The notes under the pieces: model-generated
What the model was told of the DNA's origin: nothing
Database searches by the model: none
The model's input: the letters and a program-made list of their open reading frames with translations, nothing else
Shown here: positions 1-12,200 of the stretch, one piece after another
Layout: every line of letters begins with the position of its first letter
How positions within the stretch are numbered: position 1 is the first letter of the stretch
NCBI GenBank assembly: GCA_009731375.1
Contig: BJOX01000007.1
Location: forward strand, 928,540-992,539
DNA length: 64,000 nt
Source: Paulinella micropora
Lineage: Eukaryota; Cercozoa; Imbricatea; Euglyphida
Direction: 5' to 3'
Program-made: the position numbers and the translations under genes

Positions 1-231
1 TCCATCTGCTTACTGGGCCCTCTGTAATGGAGGTGGGAGCTCGTTCTGCAAGGGGCGCTTTATGGAACGAGCCCTGGCCCCGCCTGGTACCAGGAAGCTT
101 TGGTATTGCCTGTATCAGTCCCTTCCGTGCAAACATCACGGCTTAGCTGGGCATCGGGTTAATACTTTACCCACAGACTTCCTGGTTGACGAAATCAGAA
201 GCTCCTTTTTTCTGACATTAGTCGATATTTC
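1..231 (+). mobile_element. RE-D dispersed repeat, truncated by the window edge
   Basis: This is the 3' two thirds of a repeat seen again at 25546-25859 (minus), 29947-30210, 30377-30722 and 37569-37913. It runs directly into a (TATC)n array, as the other plus-strand copies do where no gap intervenes. No protein is supported. The family is recognised only by self-comparison within the window. Confidence 0.8.
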
Positions 232-297
<66 letters not shown>

Positions 298-355
298 ATA
301 TATATATATATATATATATCTACCTACCTACCTACCTACCTACCTACCTACCTAC

Positions 356-431
<76 letters not shown>

Positions 432-480
432 TTTTTTTATCATTGCAGATGCCTCCTGGAGCCCTGACTCCAGAATGGGT

Positions 481-536
<56 letters not shown>

Positions 537-703
537 GTCAATCAATCAAGCAATCAATCAAGCAATCAATCAAGCAGTCAAGCAATCAAGCAAGCAGTCA
601 ATCAATCAATCAATCAATTAATGAATCAATCAATCAATCAATCAATTACTCAATCAATCACTAAATCAATCAATCAATTATCATATTATTATTTTTATTA
701 TTA

Positions 704-765
<62 letters not shown>
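232..765. repeat. Microsatellite block (TATC)n, (AATC)n, (ATT)n
   Basis: A (TATC)n/(TACC)n array to about 432 is followed by a short unique spacer, an (AATC)n array from 481 and an (ATT)n array from about 681. The long open frames here are low-complexity translations and are not genes. Confidence 0.95.
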
Positions 766-768
<3 letters not shown>

Positions 769-1174
769 CCCAATGGCCTCAAGGCGTTAAACTGTGACGC
801 CAACTCATAACCCTTTGGTGGTAGATGCTGGGGAGGAGGGTCGTTGCGCGCGTAAAAGATCTTAAACTCCGCATATGCTGGTTGATAGCCCAGGACCCAG
901 CAGACACCAGATTGTTATGGGTGGGGTTTCGAGGCAGCTCTAGCAACCGCGCTTGGTGTATGCACTTGCACATTCGGTGACGTCTTGCAAGAGGTTGCTG
1001 GGACTGCGGAATAACCTCGGCTTAGTGCAGTCTTGCCCTCAGGAGCTCCATCGGTGGCCCCGATCATCAGGCGAGAGACTGACACGGGGGGGTGGAGGAC
1101 CTCGAACAAGGGTATTGGAGGCTTATGTCCGTTGAGGATATGCCATTAGCTGCATCAGTACGCCTCAGATATAG
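766..1174 (+). mobile_element. RE-B retroelement, ATT-tailed, full copy
   Basis: A unit of about 409 bp that recurs, apparently identically, in reverse orientation at 3922-4330 and 20358-20764, and in diverged form at 26547-26964. It ends in (ATT)n on its 3' side and is also preceded by (ATT)n. Near its 3' end it has TGGAGGCTTATGTCC, a variant of the LINE and SINE-A 3' motif. I saw no tRNA-like head, so its origin is unknown. Confidence 0.8.
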
Positions 1175-1191
1175 TATTATTATTATTATTA

Positions 1192-1278
<87 letters not shown>

Positions 1279-1336
1279 CATTATTAATTATTATTATTAT
1301 TTATTATGATGATGATGATGATGATTATCATCATCA

Positions 1337-1385
<49 letters not shown>

Positions 1386-1438
1386 TATTATTATTACCAT
1401 TACCATTATTACCATTATTATTATTATTATTATCATTA

Positions 1439-1469
<31 letters not shown>

Positions 1470-1632
1470 TATCATTATTATCATTATTATTATTATTGTT
1501 ATTATTGTTATTATTATTATTATCATTATTATTATTATTATTAGTAGTAGTAGTAGTAGTATCATTATTATTATTATTGTTACTCTTATTCTTGTTTTTG
1601 TTTTTGTGGTTGTTGTTGTTGTTGTTGTTGTT

Positions 1633-1702
<70 letters not shown>

Positions 1703-1715
1703 GTAACAATAATAT
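1175..1715. repeat. (ATT)n-rich array with TAG, TTG and AAT variants
   Basis: Mostly (ATT)n with interspersed ATC, TTG and TAG trinucleotides, switching to (AAT)n near 1635. It is interpreted as the RE-B tail followed by the tail of RE-C. Confidence 0.95.
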
Positions 1716-1890
1716 GTATGTATGTATCGTCTGCCAATTGCTGAGCCAAAAGGCCATGTGCATCCAGTCCTCCATTCCATAAGGAAAGTCTCCACACCAA
1801 TCGGTGGAATAAAGGAAGTGACGGCATAGAACATTACTCTAGGAGCTTTATACCAATCAGCCCATTGAAAAGGACCAATGGCCTATGTAC
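1716..1890 (-). mobile_element. RE-C retroelement, ATT-tailed
   Basis: A unique block between trinucleotide arrays that is repeated at 3626-3737. Read on the minus strand it ends in an (ATT)n-type tail. It carries ATGGAGG and GCACATGGCC separated by 7 nt, resembling a split version of the LINE 3' motif. Both copies have the same orientation. Confidence 0.65.
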
Positions 1891-1985
1891 TCCCTAAATA
1901 ATAATGATAATAATAATAAGAATAATAATAATAATAATCAATCATGATAATGATCATGGCAATGATGATGATGATGATGATGATG

Positions 1986-2024
<39 letters not shown>

Positions 2025-2120
2025 TTAATAATAATAATGATAGTAGTAGTAGTAGTGGTAGTAATAGTAATAGTAATAGTAACAATAATAGTAATAGTAG
2101 TAGTAATAATAATAATAGTA

Positions 2121-2184
<64 letters not shown>

Positions 2185-2198
2185 TAGTCATAATAGTC

Positions 2199-2243
<45 letters not shown>

Positions 2244-2387
2244 TTAATAATAGTAGTAGTAGTAGTAGTAAAAGTAATAATAATAATAATAATAATAATT
2301 AAAATAATAATAATAATAACAATTATTATTATTATTATTAAGATAATAATAATAATAATAATAATAATGATAATAATGATAATAATG

Positions 2388-2424
<37 letters not shown>

Positions 2425-2514
2425 TAATAATAATAATAATAATGATAAGAATAATAATAATAATAATAATAATAAAATAATAATAATAATAATAATAATG
2501 ATAATAATAATAAA

Positions 2515-2585
<71 letters not shown>

Positions 2586-2611
2586 TAATAATAATAATAA
2601 TAATAATAACG

Positions 2612-2646
<35 letters not shown>

Positions 2647-2706
2647 AACAACAATAACAATGATAATAATAATAATAATATAATAATAATAATAATAATA
2701 ATATAA

Positions 2707-2761
<55 letters not shown>

Positions 2762-2771
2762 GAGCATAATA
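1891..2771. repeat. (AAT)n array with GAT, AGT and ACA interruptions
   Basis: About 880 bp of imperfect AAT trinucleotides with short TAG, GAT and CAA runs. No gene is supported on either strand. Confidence 0.95.
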
Positions 2772-3028
2772 GTGCTTCTCTGTCAATGGCTGATGCATTT
2801 CTGCACATGCGCCTCCATCGTCTCACCCGTGAGGGGAGTACGAAGAATTGACGATAGGCTGTAATGACACCCCCGCAAGGGCAGTTCCAACACTTCCAGA
2901 CGGGCCGGTATGNNNNNNNNNNCTAGACGGACCGGTATGTTCAATGAAAATACTTATGGCACCGACGGGAATCGAACTGGCGACAGGGCCCAGATGGTAG
3001 AACTTGACCACTGGGCTATCACGGTGTC
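2772..3028 (-). mobile_element. SINE-A copy, tRNA-headed, interrupted by a 10-N gap
   Basis: On the minus strand it starts with a tRNA-like head containing an A-box (TAGCCCAGTGG) and a B-box (AGTTCGATTCC). The body and the shared 3' motif follow, and then an (ATT)n tail lies on its 3' side. The gap at 2913-2922 lies in the body, and a few bases are duplicated around it. Confidence 0.85.
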
Positions 3029-3040
3029 AATGATGAGCAT

Positions 3041-3160
3041 AATGGCTGATGCATTTCTGCACATGCGCCTCCATCGTCTCACCCGTGAGGGGAGTACGAA
3101 GAATTGACGATAAGCTCTAATGACACCCCCGCAAGGGCAGTTCCAACACTTCCAGACGGG
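3041..3160 (-). mobile_element. SINE-A copy, head lost in an assembly gap
   Basis: The 3' half of SINE-A only; the 5' half falls in the 170-N gap at 3161-3330. No ATT tail is present on its 3' side, which abuts the head of the preceding copy. Confidence 0.8.
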
Positions 3161-3330
3161 NNNNNNNNNNNNNNNNNNNNNNNNNNNNNNNNNNNNNNNN
3201 NNNNNNNNNNNNNNNNNNNNNNNNNNNNNNNNNNNNNNNNNNNNNNNNNNNNNNNNNNNNNNNNNNNNNNNNNNNNNNNNNNNNNNNNNNNNNNNNNNNN
3301 NNNNNNNNNNNNNNNNNNNNNNNNNNNNNN
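3161..3330. other. Assembly gap, 170 N
   Basis: A run of N between two SINE-A copies. Confidence 1.
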
Positions 3331-3357
3331 ATAATAATAATAATAATAATAATAATA

Positions 3358-3550
3358 GTGCTTCTCTGTCAATGGCTGATGCATTTCTGCACATGCGCCT
3401 CCATCGTCTCACCCGTAAGGGGAGTACGAAGAATTGACGATAGGCTCTAATGACACCCCCGCAAGGGCAGTTCCAACACTTCCAGACGGACCGGTATGTT
3501 CAATGAACATACTGGTGGCACCGACGGGAATCGAACTGGCGACAGGGCCC
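3358..3550 (-). mobile_element. SINE-A copy, 5'-truncated inside the tRNA head
   Basis: The body and 3' motif are intact with an (ATT)n tail. The head stops after the B-box region, where another (AAT)n array begins. Such 5' truncation is typical of target-primed reverse transcription. Confidence 0.85.
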
Positions 3551-3625
3551 AATAATAATAATAATAATGATAATAATAATAATAATAATAATAATAATAG
3601 TAATAATAATAATAATAATAATAAT
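3551..3625. repeat. (AAT)n array
   Basis: An (AAT)n run between SINE-A and RE-C, serving as the RE-C tail. Confidence 0.9.
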
Positions 3626-3737
3626 GTATCTCCTGCCAATTGCTGAGCCAAAAGGCCATGTGCATCCAGTCATCCATTCCATAAGGAAAGTCTCCACACC
3701 AATCGGTGGAATAAAGGAAGTGACGGCATAGAACATT
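3626..3737 (-). mobile_element. RE-C copy, cut by a gap
   Basis: Nearly identical to 1716-1832, with a few substitutions near the tail and one in the body. It stops at the 10-N gap at 3738-3747. Confidence 0.7.
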
Positions 3738-3747
3738 NNNNNNNNNN

Positions 3748-3789
3748 ATGACAATAGTAGTAATAATAATAATAAATAAATGATTATTG

Positions 3790-3841
<52 letters not shown>

Positions 3842-3846
3842 TGGTA

Positions 3847-3921
<75 letters not shown>
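3748..3921. repeat. (AAT)n array
   Basis: AAT trinucleotides with a few TAG, TGA and CAA interruptions, forming the tail of the following minus-strand RE-B. Confidence 0.95.
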
Positions 3922-3923
<2 letters not shown>

Positions 3924-4330
3924 ATATCTGAGGCGTACTGATGCAGCTAATGGCATATCCTCAACGGACATAAGCCTCCAATACCCTTGTTCGAGGTCCT
4001 CCACCCCCCCGTGTCAGTCTCTCGCCTGATGATCGGGGCCACCGATGGAGCTCCTGAGGGCAAGACTGCACTAAGCCGAGGTTATTCCGCAGTCCCAGCA
4101 ACCTCTTGCAAGACGTCACCGAATGTGCAAGTGCATACACCAAGCGCGGTTGCTAGAGCTGCCTCGAAACCCCACCCATAACAATCTGGTGTCTGCTGGG
4201 TCCTGGGCTATCAACCAGCATATGCGGAGTTTAAGATCTTTTACGCGCGCAACGACCCTCCTCCCCAGCATCTACCACCAAAGGGTTATGAGTTGGCGTC
4301 ACAGTTTAACGCCTTGAGGCCATTGGGCCG
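3922..4330 (-). mobile_element. RE-B copy, full length
   Basis: The reverse complement of 766-1174, with no difference seen by eye. It is flanked by (AAT)n on both sides. Confidence 0.85.
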
Positions 4331-4369
4331 AATAATAATAATAATAATAACAATAATTATAATAATAAC

Positions 4370-5040
4370 TTGGGGCTGCGCCAACACCTGAAAGGATGGT
4401 TTGCGGTGCGCTTCGCGCACTCTTTCCCCCCCCACCCCCCCCTTGTACGTCTGATTGCCGGGCTGTGTATGTGCAATACCCGAAGGCCTTGGCTTCGGTG
4501 ACCCTGGCTTCGGTACGTACAGTTGCCGGCCTGGCTTCGTAAAATTTTGCCGAAAGGCATGGCTTGGGTGACCATGGCTAAAGTCCATGGCTTCGTTGAC
4601 CATGGCTACGTGACCATGGCTTCAGTGAGTACGTACATGGCTACGGTGACCATAGCTTCAATGAGTACGTACATGGCTACGGTGAGTACGTACAATCGCC
4701 GGGCTGGGTTCGTACAAATTGCCTATCCTCCCTTTTTGCCCTTTAGCAGGGTACGTTCAATTTGCCGGAGGTACCAGCTATGGCTTCGGTGACCATGGCG
4801 TCGGTGAGGAATGCCGGACTGGGTTCCCGGGGGTAGGGCCCCCCGGACCCCCCCTTCCCCGTCGACTGGGTACGTTCTATTGCCGGGGTACCGGCAAGTA
4901 CTGCGAAAAGACTTTTTGGACAGTCCCCTAACGCAAATATTTGTGTGAATTCCAAACAAATTATGTCAGTATCAACATCGAGCCTGTGGTAAGCCACCCT
5001 GCAAATACAAGCTCCCAAGTCCTCCAGGACAGGGGTGCGG
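4370..5040. repeat. GC-rich dispersed repeat with short ggcttcggtgacc-type units
   Basis: From 4480 to 4800 the text repeats units built on 'catggcttcggtgacc' and 'gtacgtac'. The part from about 4740 to 5040 resembles 14180-14500 (gggtacg...tgccgg units, then a shared AT-rich end). No coding frame is supported. Confidence 0.6.
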
Positions 5041-5068
5041 AAAAGGGGGGGGGGGGTACACAATTTTC

Positions 5069-5122
<54 letters not shown>

Positions 5123-5124
5123 AG

Positions 5125-5157
<33 letters not shown>

Positions 5158-5330
5158 NNNNNNNNNNNNNNNNNNNNNNNNNNNNNNNNNNNNNNNNNNN
5201 NNNNNNNNNNNNNNNNNNNNNNNNNNNNNNNNNNNNNNNNNNNNNNNNNNNNNNNNNNNNNNNNNNNNNNNNNNNNNNNNNNNNGGGGTACACAATTTTC
5301 CCCCCCCCCCCCCCCCCCAAACCCCACACC
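5041..5330. repeat. Poly-G, poly-C and poly-A runs around a 127-N gap
   Basis: The string ggggtacacaattttc occurs on both sides of the gap (about 5052 and 5284), each copy running into poly-C. The flanks therefore probably represent the same locus read twice. Confidence 0.8.
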
Positions 5331-5389
5331 CCCTACTCCCAACACCTCTCAGGGATAATATGAATAATAATAATGAAACAGACAGATAG

Positions 5390-5410
5390 ACAGGGAGATA
5401 GGTTGATAGG

Positions 5411-5444
<34 letters not shown>

Positions 5445-5455
5445 AGTTGACTGAC

Positions 5456-5529
<74 letters not shown>

Positions 5530-5538
5530 GTTGATTGG

Positions 5539-5584
<46 letters not shown>

Positions 5585-5601
5585 TATTGATTTATTGATT
5601 T

Positions 5602-5648
<47 letters not shown>

Positions 5649-5784
5649 CATTGTTTGTTTGATTGATGGATGGATGGATGGATGGATGGATCGATGGATC
5701 GATGGATCGATGGATCGATGGATCGATGGATCGATGGATCGATGGATTGATGGATTGATGGATTGATGGATTGACGGATTGATG

Positions 5785-5821
<37 letters not shown>

Positions 5822-5874
5822 CTTGCTTGCTTGACTGCTTGCTTGATTGCTTGATTGCTTGCTTGATTGCTTGC

Positions 5875-5911
<37 letters not shown>

Positions 5912-5931
5912 GGATTGATTGATTATTGACT

Positions 5932-5963
<32 letters not shown>

Positions 5964-5969
5964 TATCAC

Positions 5970-6009
<40 letters not shown>

Positions 6010-6052
6010 GCATAAAAATTCAAAGCAATCACTTCGATTGATCATCCAATCG

Positions 6053-6086
<34 letters not shown>

Positions 6087-6120
6087 CAATCAAACAATCA
6101 GACACTCAATCAATCACCCA
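5390..6120. repeat. (GATT)n/(GATG)n block followed by its complement (AATC)n
   Basis: Tetranucleotide arrays of GATT, GATG, GATC and TTGC type run to about 5930. They then switch to AATC repeats to 6120, forming a large inverted microsatellite. Confidence 0.9.
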
Positions 6121-6131
6121 CTCGTTGTATG

Positions 6132-6180
6132 TGCGTTTGTGTGTGTGTGTGTGTGTGTGTGGCGTGTTTGCATGTCCGTG

Positions 6181-6221
<41 letters not shown>

Positions 6222-6293
6222 CCGTGTGTGTGCGTGTGTCTGTCTGTCTGTCCGTGTGTGTGTATGTGTGTGTGTGTGTGTTTGTGTGTGTGT
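6132..6293. repeat. (GT)n microsatellite
   Basis: Imperfect GT dinucleotides with short CGT and TCTG interruptions. Confidence 0.95.
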
Positions 6294-6742
6294 CAGGGGG
6301 AGGATAACGTTAGAATATCTCCCGATGAAGACTTCAACTAACTTGGCCAGCCTGGCCTATCCGACAAAGGCAAAAAGGCAGTAGATTGGCATTTGACCCT
6401 GTCAGCCGGGAAAAAAAGGCAACAGACGGGCAATTTGTTGTGTTCCGCCAGCCGGAGTGAAAAAAAGGAAACAGACTGTGTTCGGACTGTCGGAGAGTGG
6501 GGGGAAATGACAAACAAGACAAAAACAAAAAAACCAAAAACAAAAAACAACAACAACAACAACAACAACAAAAAAAAAAAGGCTGCAACTTGCAGAGAGA
6601 AAAAACAAACAAACAAACCAGCAAACAGACAAGCAAAAAGGGCGACCAAAATAAATCACATAAACAGGGGGAAATGAAGAAAAAAAAAGAAAAAGAAGCA
6701 AAGAGTGGAAAGGGTAGCAGCCTCTGAACAGGGAGCGAGAGC

Positions 6743-6821
<79 letters not shown>

Positions 6822-6836
6822 CGATCTATCTATCTA

Positions 6837-6882
<46 letters not shown>

Positions 6883-7260
6883 CCATCATATTTGGCTTCT
6901 CACTACTACTACCTAATCCAGAGATCTTTCCGTTGACAACCATACATGTACATATATCTATGACACACATACATATATATACATGCATACGTATACATCA
7001 AAGTGCATGTATGTATGTCTGTATAATACATGTATGTATCTGTGTATGTGTATGTAGTTAATATGATATTCGTCTACCATCGAACCATGTTTCAGACTTC
7101 TCAACTCAATACACACGGCCGGGATGATGATGCTCAGTGTTTTTTTTCAAAATTGTGGTACTCTACTAACGGGCATGGGAAGTGAGACAAAATGTCGGGT
7201 TTTTGATCCTTTTATGTTGCTGTGAATACTGGGAACGGGGGTTTGCTGTGCTCATCGCTC
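6294..7260. other. Non-coding stretch with short low-complexity runs
   Basis: Contains (CAA)n near 6545, A-rich sequence to 6720, (CT)n and (AT)n at 6745-6880, and unremarkable AT-rich sequence to 7260. I see no gene. Confidence 0.6.
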
Positions 7261-7269
7261 GAAAGCTTC

Positions 7270-7500
7270 ATGATTGATTTCATGAATTTGATTTGATTGA
7301 TTTGATTGATTTGATTGATTTGATTGATTTGACTGATTTGATTGATTTGATTGATTAGAATGATTAATCGGTTTGATTGGTTTGATTGATTTGATTGATT
7401 TGATTGATTTGATTGACTGACTTGATTGATTTGATTGACTTGATTGACTTGATTGACTTGATTACCTTGATGGACTTGACTAATTTGACTGATTGAAAGA
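7270..7500. repeat. 9-bp minisatellite, unit TTGATTGAT
   Basis: About 25 imperfect copies of a 9-bp unit with drift toward CTTGATTGA at the right end. Confidence 0.85.
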
Positions 7501-7552
7501 TTGTGATAAACGATTTCGCAACGCCTGCTCAGTTTTTGACTCGTTTACCAAG

Positions 7553-7763
7553 AGAAGTTCCTAGTTTTCAACTACAATTAGCAATGACTTCAAGTGCTTC
7601 GATCTCAGTCAATGCTGGTTGTTGTCGCTTGTGCAGTGGCTCGTTTGAAAGCTCTCGTCAAGAGCTTACTGGCGAGCTAAGTTACAGATTCTGGACACAA
7701 GTATTGGCTGAGAACGAAGCGCTTAAAGGCATTGCTTATGACACTTAATAACTAGGAACTTCT
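7553..7763. mobile_element. MITE-like element M1 with 14-bp perfect terminal inverted repeats
   Basis: The ends are AGAAGTTCCTAGTT and AACTAGGAACTTCT, a perfect 14-bp inverted pair. Inside lies a second inverted pair built on CTTCAAGTGCTTCG and CGAAGCGCTTAAAG. Related elements are at 30929-31102 and 34693-34897. The 81-codon frame inside is not conserved in the other copies and is not treated as a gene. Confidence 0.75.
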
Positions 7764-7964
7764 CAAATGTTTACAGAGAAAAGGAAGCTCCAAGCTCGAT
7801 GGTTTGGTCATTTGAAAAATCGTTAGTAGTATGTACCACAGGTAGAGAAAAATGAGACTATATTATTACTGTGGAGATACAAATGGCTCCAATATCCTAT
7901 TTCCTGCTTAATTTTTTTCTCAGCCCAAAACATACATCATACATAGACACGCACATACAGAGAG

Positions 7965-8805
<841 letters not shown>

Positions 8806-9028
8806 GTACTTGAGAGATGGTCACAACAGCAGCAACATCGGCGTCAATAACAACAGCAACACCCACATCAACATCAATAACAGCAGCAGATGCAACAACA
8901 CCGCCAAACAACAGCAACATCACTGATCAACATCATATCAACACATCAACATATATCAACAACATCAACGCTGTTGGAAAGCTGAGGACAAGAGTTTCCA
9001 CACGACAGCTGCTTGCCATCACCATATA

Positions 9029-9223
9029 TACAGCCGAGGACATTAAAGTGGCAAAGACAACCATCAGATTCAGAATTCGAATTAGTGCAATTTAACTGTA
9101 ACATTTCGCGAAAATTGTGCTGATTTGCGGACGGATATAGTCGTTAAATTAAACTAATTTGAATTCTGGTTCTGAATTTGAATCTGATGGTTGACTTTTT
9201 CACTTGTATGTCCTCGGCTGTAT
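9029..9223. mobile_element. Foldback element FB, copy 1
   Basis: Long imperfect inverted arms run inward from CAGCCGAGGACA and TGTCCTCGGCTG. The core carries TTTGCGGACGGATATAG and TTCGCGAA, also found near 12105, 12545 and 13065. There is no coding capacity. Confidence 0.75.
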
Positions 9224-9225
9224 TA

Positions 9226-9424
9226 TTTGGAACATTCAAGTAGCAGAGCTATCCAACTTTGCTTCATCTTTCTCACTCAATGCTACGGCAATTCTGAAAA
9301 CCATCGTTCAAAAGCTCATGACAAGGGGGTTTTAAATGATGGTGTTTCAGAATTGCTGTATCACAAACATTGGTTGAGAAAAATTTCTCAAAGTAGTGCT
9401 GTTTTTGCCACTTCAATGTCTTGA
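9226..9424. mobile_element. MITE-like element P, copy 1
   Basis: The ends GGAACATTCAAGTAGCA and TGCCACTTCAATGTCTTG form an imperfect inverted repeat. The same layout appears at 19841-20038, with similar internal text (tcatgacaagggnttt). A partial copy appears to lie near 9580-9680. Confidence 0.6.
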
Positions 9425-12010
9425 GTTATATACATAAGTATCTCTTGGAAAGCGGATCCGGGTCGCCACAAGTTGGACATCCACAGTACTAATAATAAAA
9501 ATTATAGTATCATATTTTCATCATTTATAGTTGGGAAAAGACTGGGGCCCCGGGACATTCACTGAGGGGCAAAGCTATTTAATACTATCATTCAACTTTG
9601 CTTCATCTTTCTTACTCAATTAAAGTGCTACAATTCTGAAGTTGAAACTTTTGGATGATCGTTCAAAGGGTCATGACATTTTATAATAGCTGATAGTCAC
9701 TGTGACGAGTCACAATCAGTGTTACTATGATTAATAAATCAAATCAGTAAGAATTTATTAATATTGAGTAAGGCCGACGTTCTGGTGCGATACGGGAGAT
9801 TAATGGACCGAGCAATCACATGCGCCAGGGGCAATCAGTGCTACTCTCTTGCTGTCACGGTAAAATGTGAGTGTGTGAATGGTCACAGTGGGACCCCGCA
9901 TTGCAGGTATTCCTCACACGTAAATTAGAAATAGCGGCGGGTTGACCGCCTCGGTAAACAACAAAAAAGTTGTGGTAGGTGTAGCAGTGTACAACTGAGA
10001 CAGCGAAGCGATTGCAGTGCCACCGTTGTTCGTAAAAGAAATTAGAGGTGAGAGCGGGTAGAGACAGCCTACGGTTAAGGACACTGGAAGCTGCCTGTGG
10101 TTCAGTGAAGATATTAATAGAGAGAAAGAAGAAGAAAATGCGTGACTTAGTCACAGCATCTCGATATGATTTACGCTCAGTATCGATCTAGAGTGATTGC
10201 GTAAAATATGATTACACGTCAACACCTTTGCCAGAGAAAAGAATAAATTAAATTGCAAGTCTGGCCATGCATAGGATAAGAAAGGAATGGTGTCTATGTG
10301 CCCATGCCTGGATGCCATGTGGCAACAGTATAATAAATACAGGACTTCCGCCGGGAGCTGAAAATAATAATAATAATTAAAAAAAAATTATTCATAATAT
10401 TAACACATTATCTTTTAACTATGTAAAAAAAGAATAATTTATTTAAAAAGTGTTGGAGGCGGCCGCATCAATTTCTGGAGAACACCGGCCCCTAGTCTGA
10501 AAAGCACTGGTTGCCACGTGGCAACAAACAAGTAGGCTACTTCAAGGCATCGAAAATCAAGTCCGCTGCTTTTTTTTTGCTGGTTTGCCGTTTTGTTTAT
10601 GCCAGGCATGACACGTTCTGCCTTCACCGCTACACGCATGTCGGGGCCACAGGTGCCACAGTAATAGCTCGTGTAAGACGACTTGCTGACAGAAGAGGCA
10701 TACAAACAAACACGACACCTACGCCTTTTGGGCCTCTCTAATATTGCTCTCATTATATGCTCTACCTGCCTCCTGTTTCTTTTTTGCTTTGTCCGACATG
10801 ATTACTAGGGGATACCTACGAAGTTCCATGCATTTTGGGATGATAGGTTGGGCAGGGCATGGGGGTCAGAAGCGAGGGCATTGTAGGGTTGGGAATCAGG
10901 GGGGTGCACCTTGCCTGAGGAGGGCTGCAGCAAGCACAGATTTGAAATACCCCGGCCTGTTGTCGCCCTTCGTCATGTTGAGGTTGGCCAAGGACGACTG
11001 GCTAAAAAAACAATAATGTTTGTAAGCGTTGGTGATAATGAAGTCCATCAAAATCATAAAATATCGCCGCCGCTATTGGAATCAAGTTTAATAGAAATTA
11101 CTAAAGGTGGTATTAATAATTTTTATTATCAAATGTGTTATAATATGAATTCTTATTGCATTTCCGGTTTCAAAGAATACTTCCGGTTTTTAATACAGTC
11201 TCGAATCTGGGGTATGGGAAAAACTTTTATGCTTACATGGAATCCAATTTCATAAACTCTGAGGTCCTGAGTATCTGTTTCCTTAACCGTTTACCGGAGT
11301 GGTGATGGTTGACAGGAATCTTAAGTTCCACCACGATGTGGCATTCCTATTTAATAACCTCCCACATTAATAGCGTTGACCCGAATCTAAAACTGTACAT
11401 GTAGTAGCAGTTTAGAGGCTGGGGAAAAGGTTGTTGCAAAATTTGTAGAAATTTGCAGAATTTCCCGTGACTGGGAATTTACTAGTCACAAAATAACAGG
11501 AATTGCACGTATGAGTCTACGTGAGTTACATGTTGGTGTGCTTTTTAGGCATTTGTGCAGGCTGCAGACAAATGATTTCATTCATTTTCTGCCCCTGTCA
11601 GGTGAGCGCTCCGTTTTCGGAGTTATCACCTGCGCTGTTGTTTGGGTTCAGTTCTGGCTACCCTTTCTGTATAGAAGTGGTGGTTAGCACTGATCTCGTT
11701 AGGTTAGATTATTAAATTTTCTTCTGTTGAGATCGTAAGGAGTGACTGGCAAGTGTTCAGTCATAATCTTTTATTTACCACTGTCCTTTCTCAGTCCCTC
11801 ATTTTCTCTTTTTTTTTCCAACCCTCCCTCTTTGATTTTTCCTCTTTTTTTTGAAATTGAAAGTTTTTCAAGTTTTTCAAGTTTTTTTTTTAACGCTTCA
11901 TTTTTATTAATACCTCTTCAAGTTGTATCTCTTTGATACCATCTCCATTTTCCTCTTACATTTCCCACTTAATCAGGCATACTAGTGGCAAGTATTTTAT
12001 TAAACAGTGT
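9425..12010. other. Unique-looking intergenic sequence, no gene recognised
   Basis: No frame longer than about 115 codons and none with recognisable domains. It includes a short A-rich stretch near 10380 and T-rich runs at 11800-11920. I see no supported feature here. Confidence 0.5.
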
Positions 12011-12014
12011 TTGC

Positions 12015-12200
12015 GTAAAAAGTTAGCGTCCAGAATCAGTCAAATTAGATTAATTTATATAACGGCGATAACATTCAACTTCGCAAAAATTATCACTGCT
12101 GGCATGATTTGCGAACGGATATATTATAGCAGATAAATTAAACTAATTTGAATTCTGCTGCCGCTAATATGAAATTTAGCTAGTGATACTTAATTCAAAT
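12015..12200. mobile_element. Foldback element FB, diverged copy
   Basis: Shares the core 'tttgcgaacggatata' and the arm 'aaactaatttgaattctg' with the copy at 9029-9223. The left arm is degraded. Confidence 0.5.

Noticed and set aside
1716-1890. U2 snRNA remnant, because GGCCTTTTGGCT occurs on the minus strand of RE-C
   Set aside because: Only about 12 nt match and nothing beyond; chance similarity is likely.
766-4330. 60-64-codon frames repeated at several places
   Set aside because: They recur because they lie in the RE-B element, on both strands, with no coding signature.
7270-7500. CRISPR array
   Set aside because: The repeat units are contiguous and short, with no unique spacers; the genome is eukaryotic.
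7503-7748. 81-codon frame in the M1 element
   Set aside because: It lies within an inverted-repeat element and is not preserved in the other M copies.
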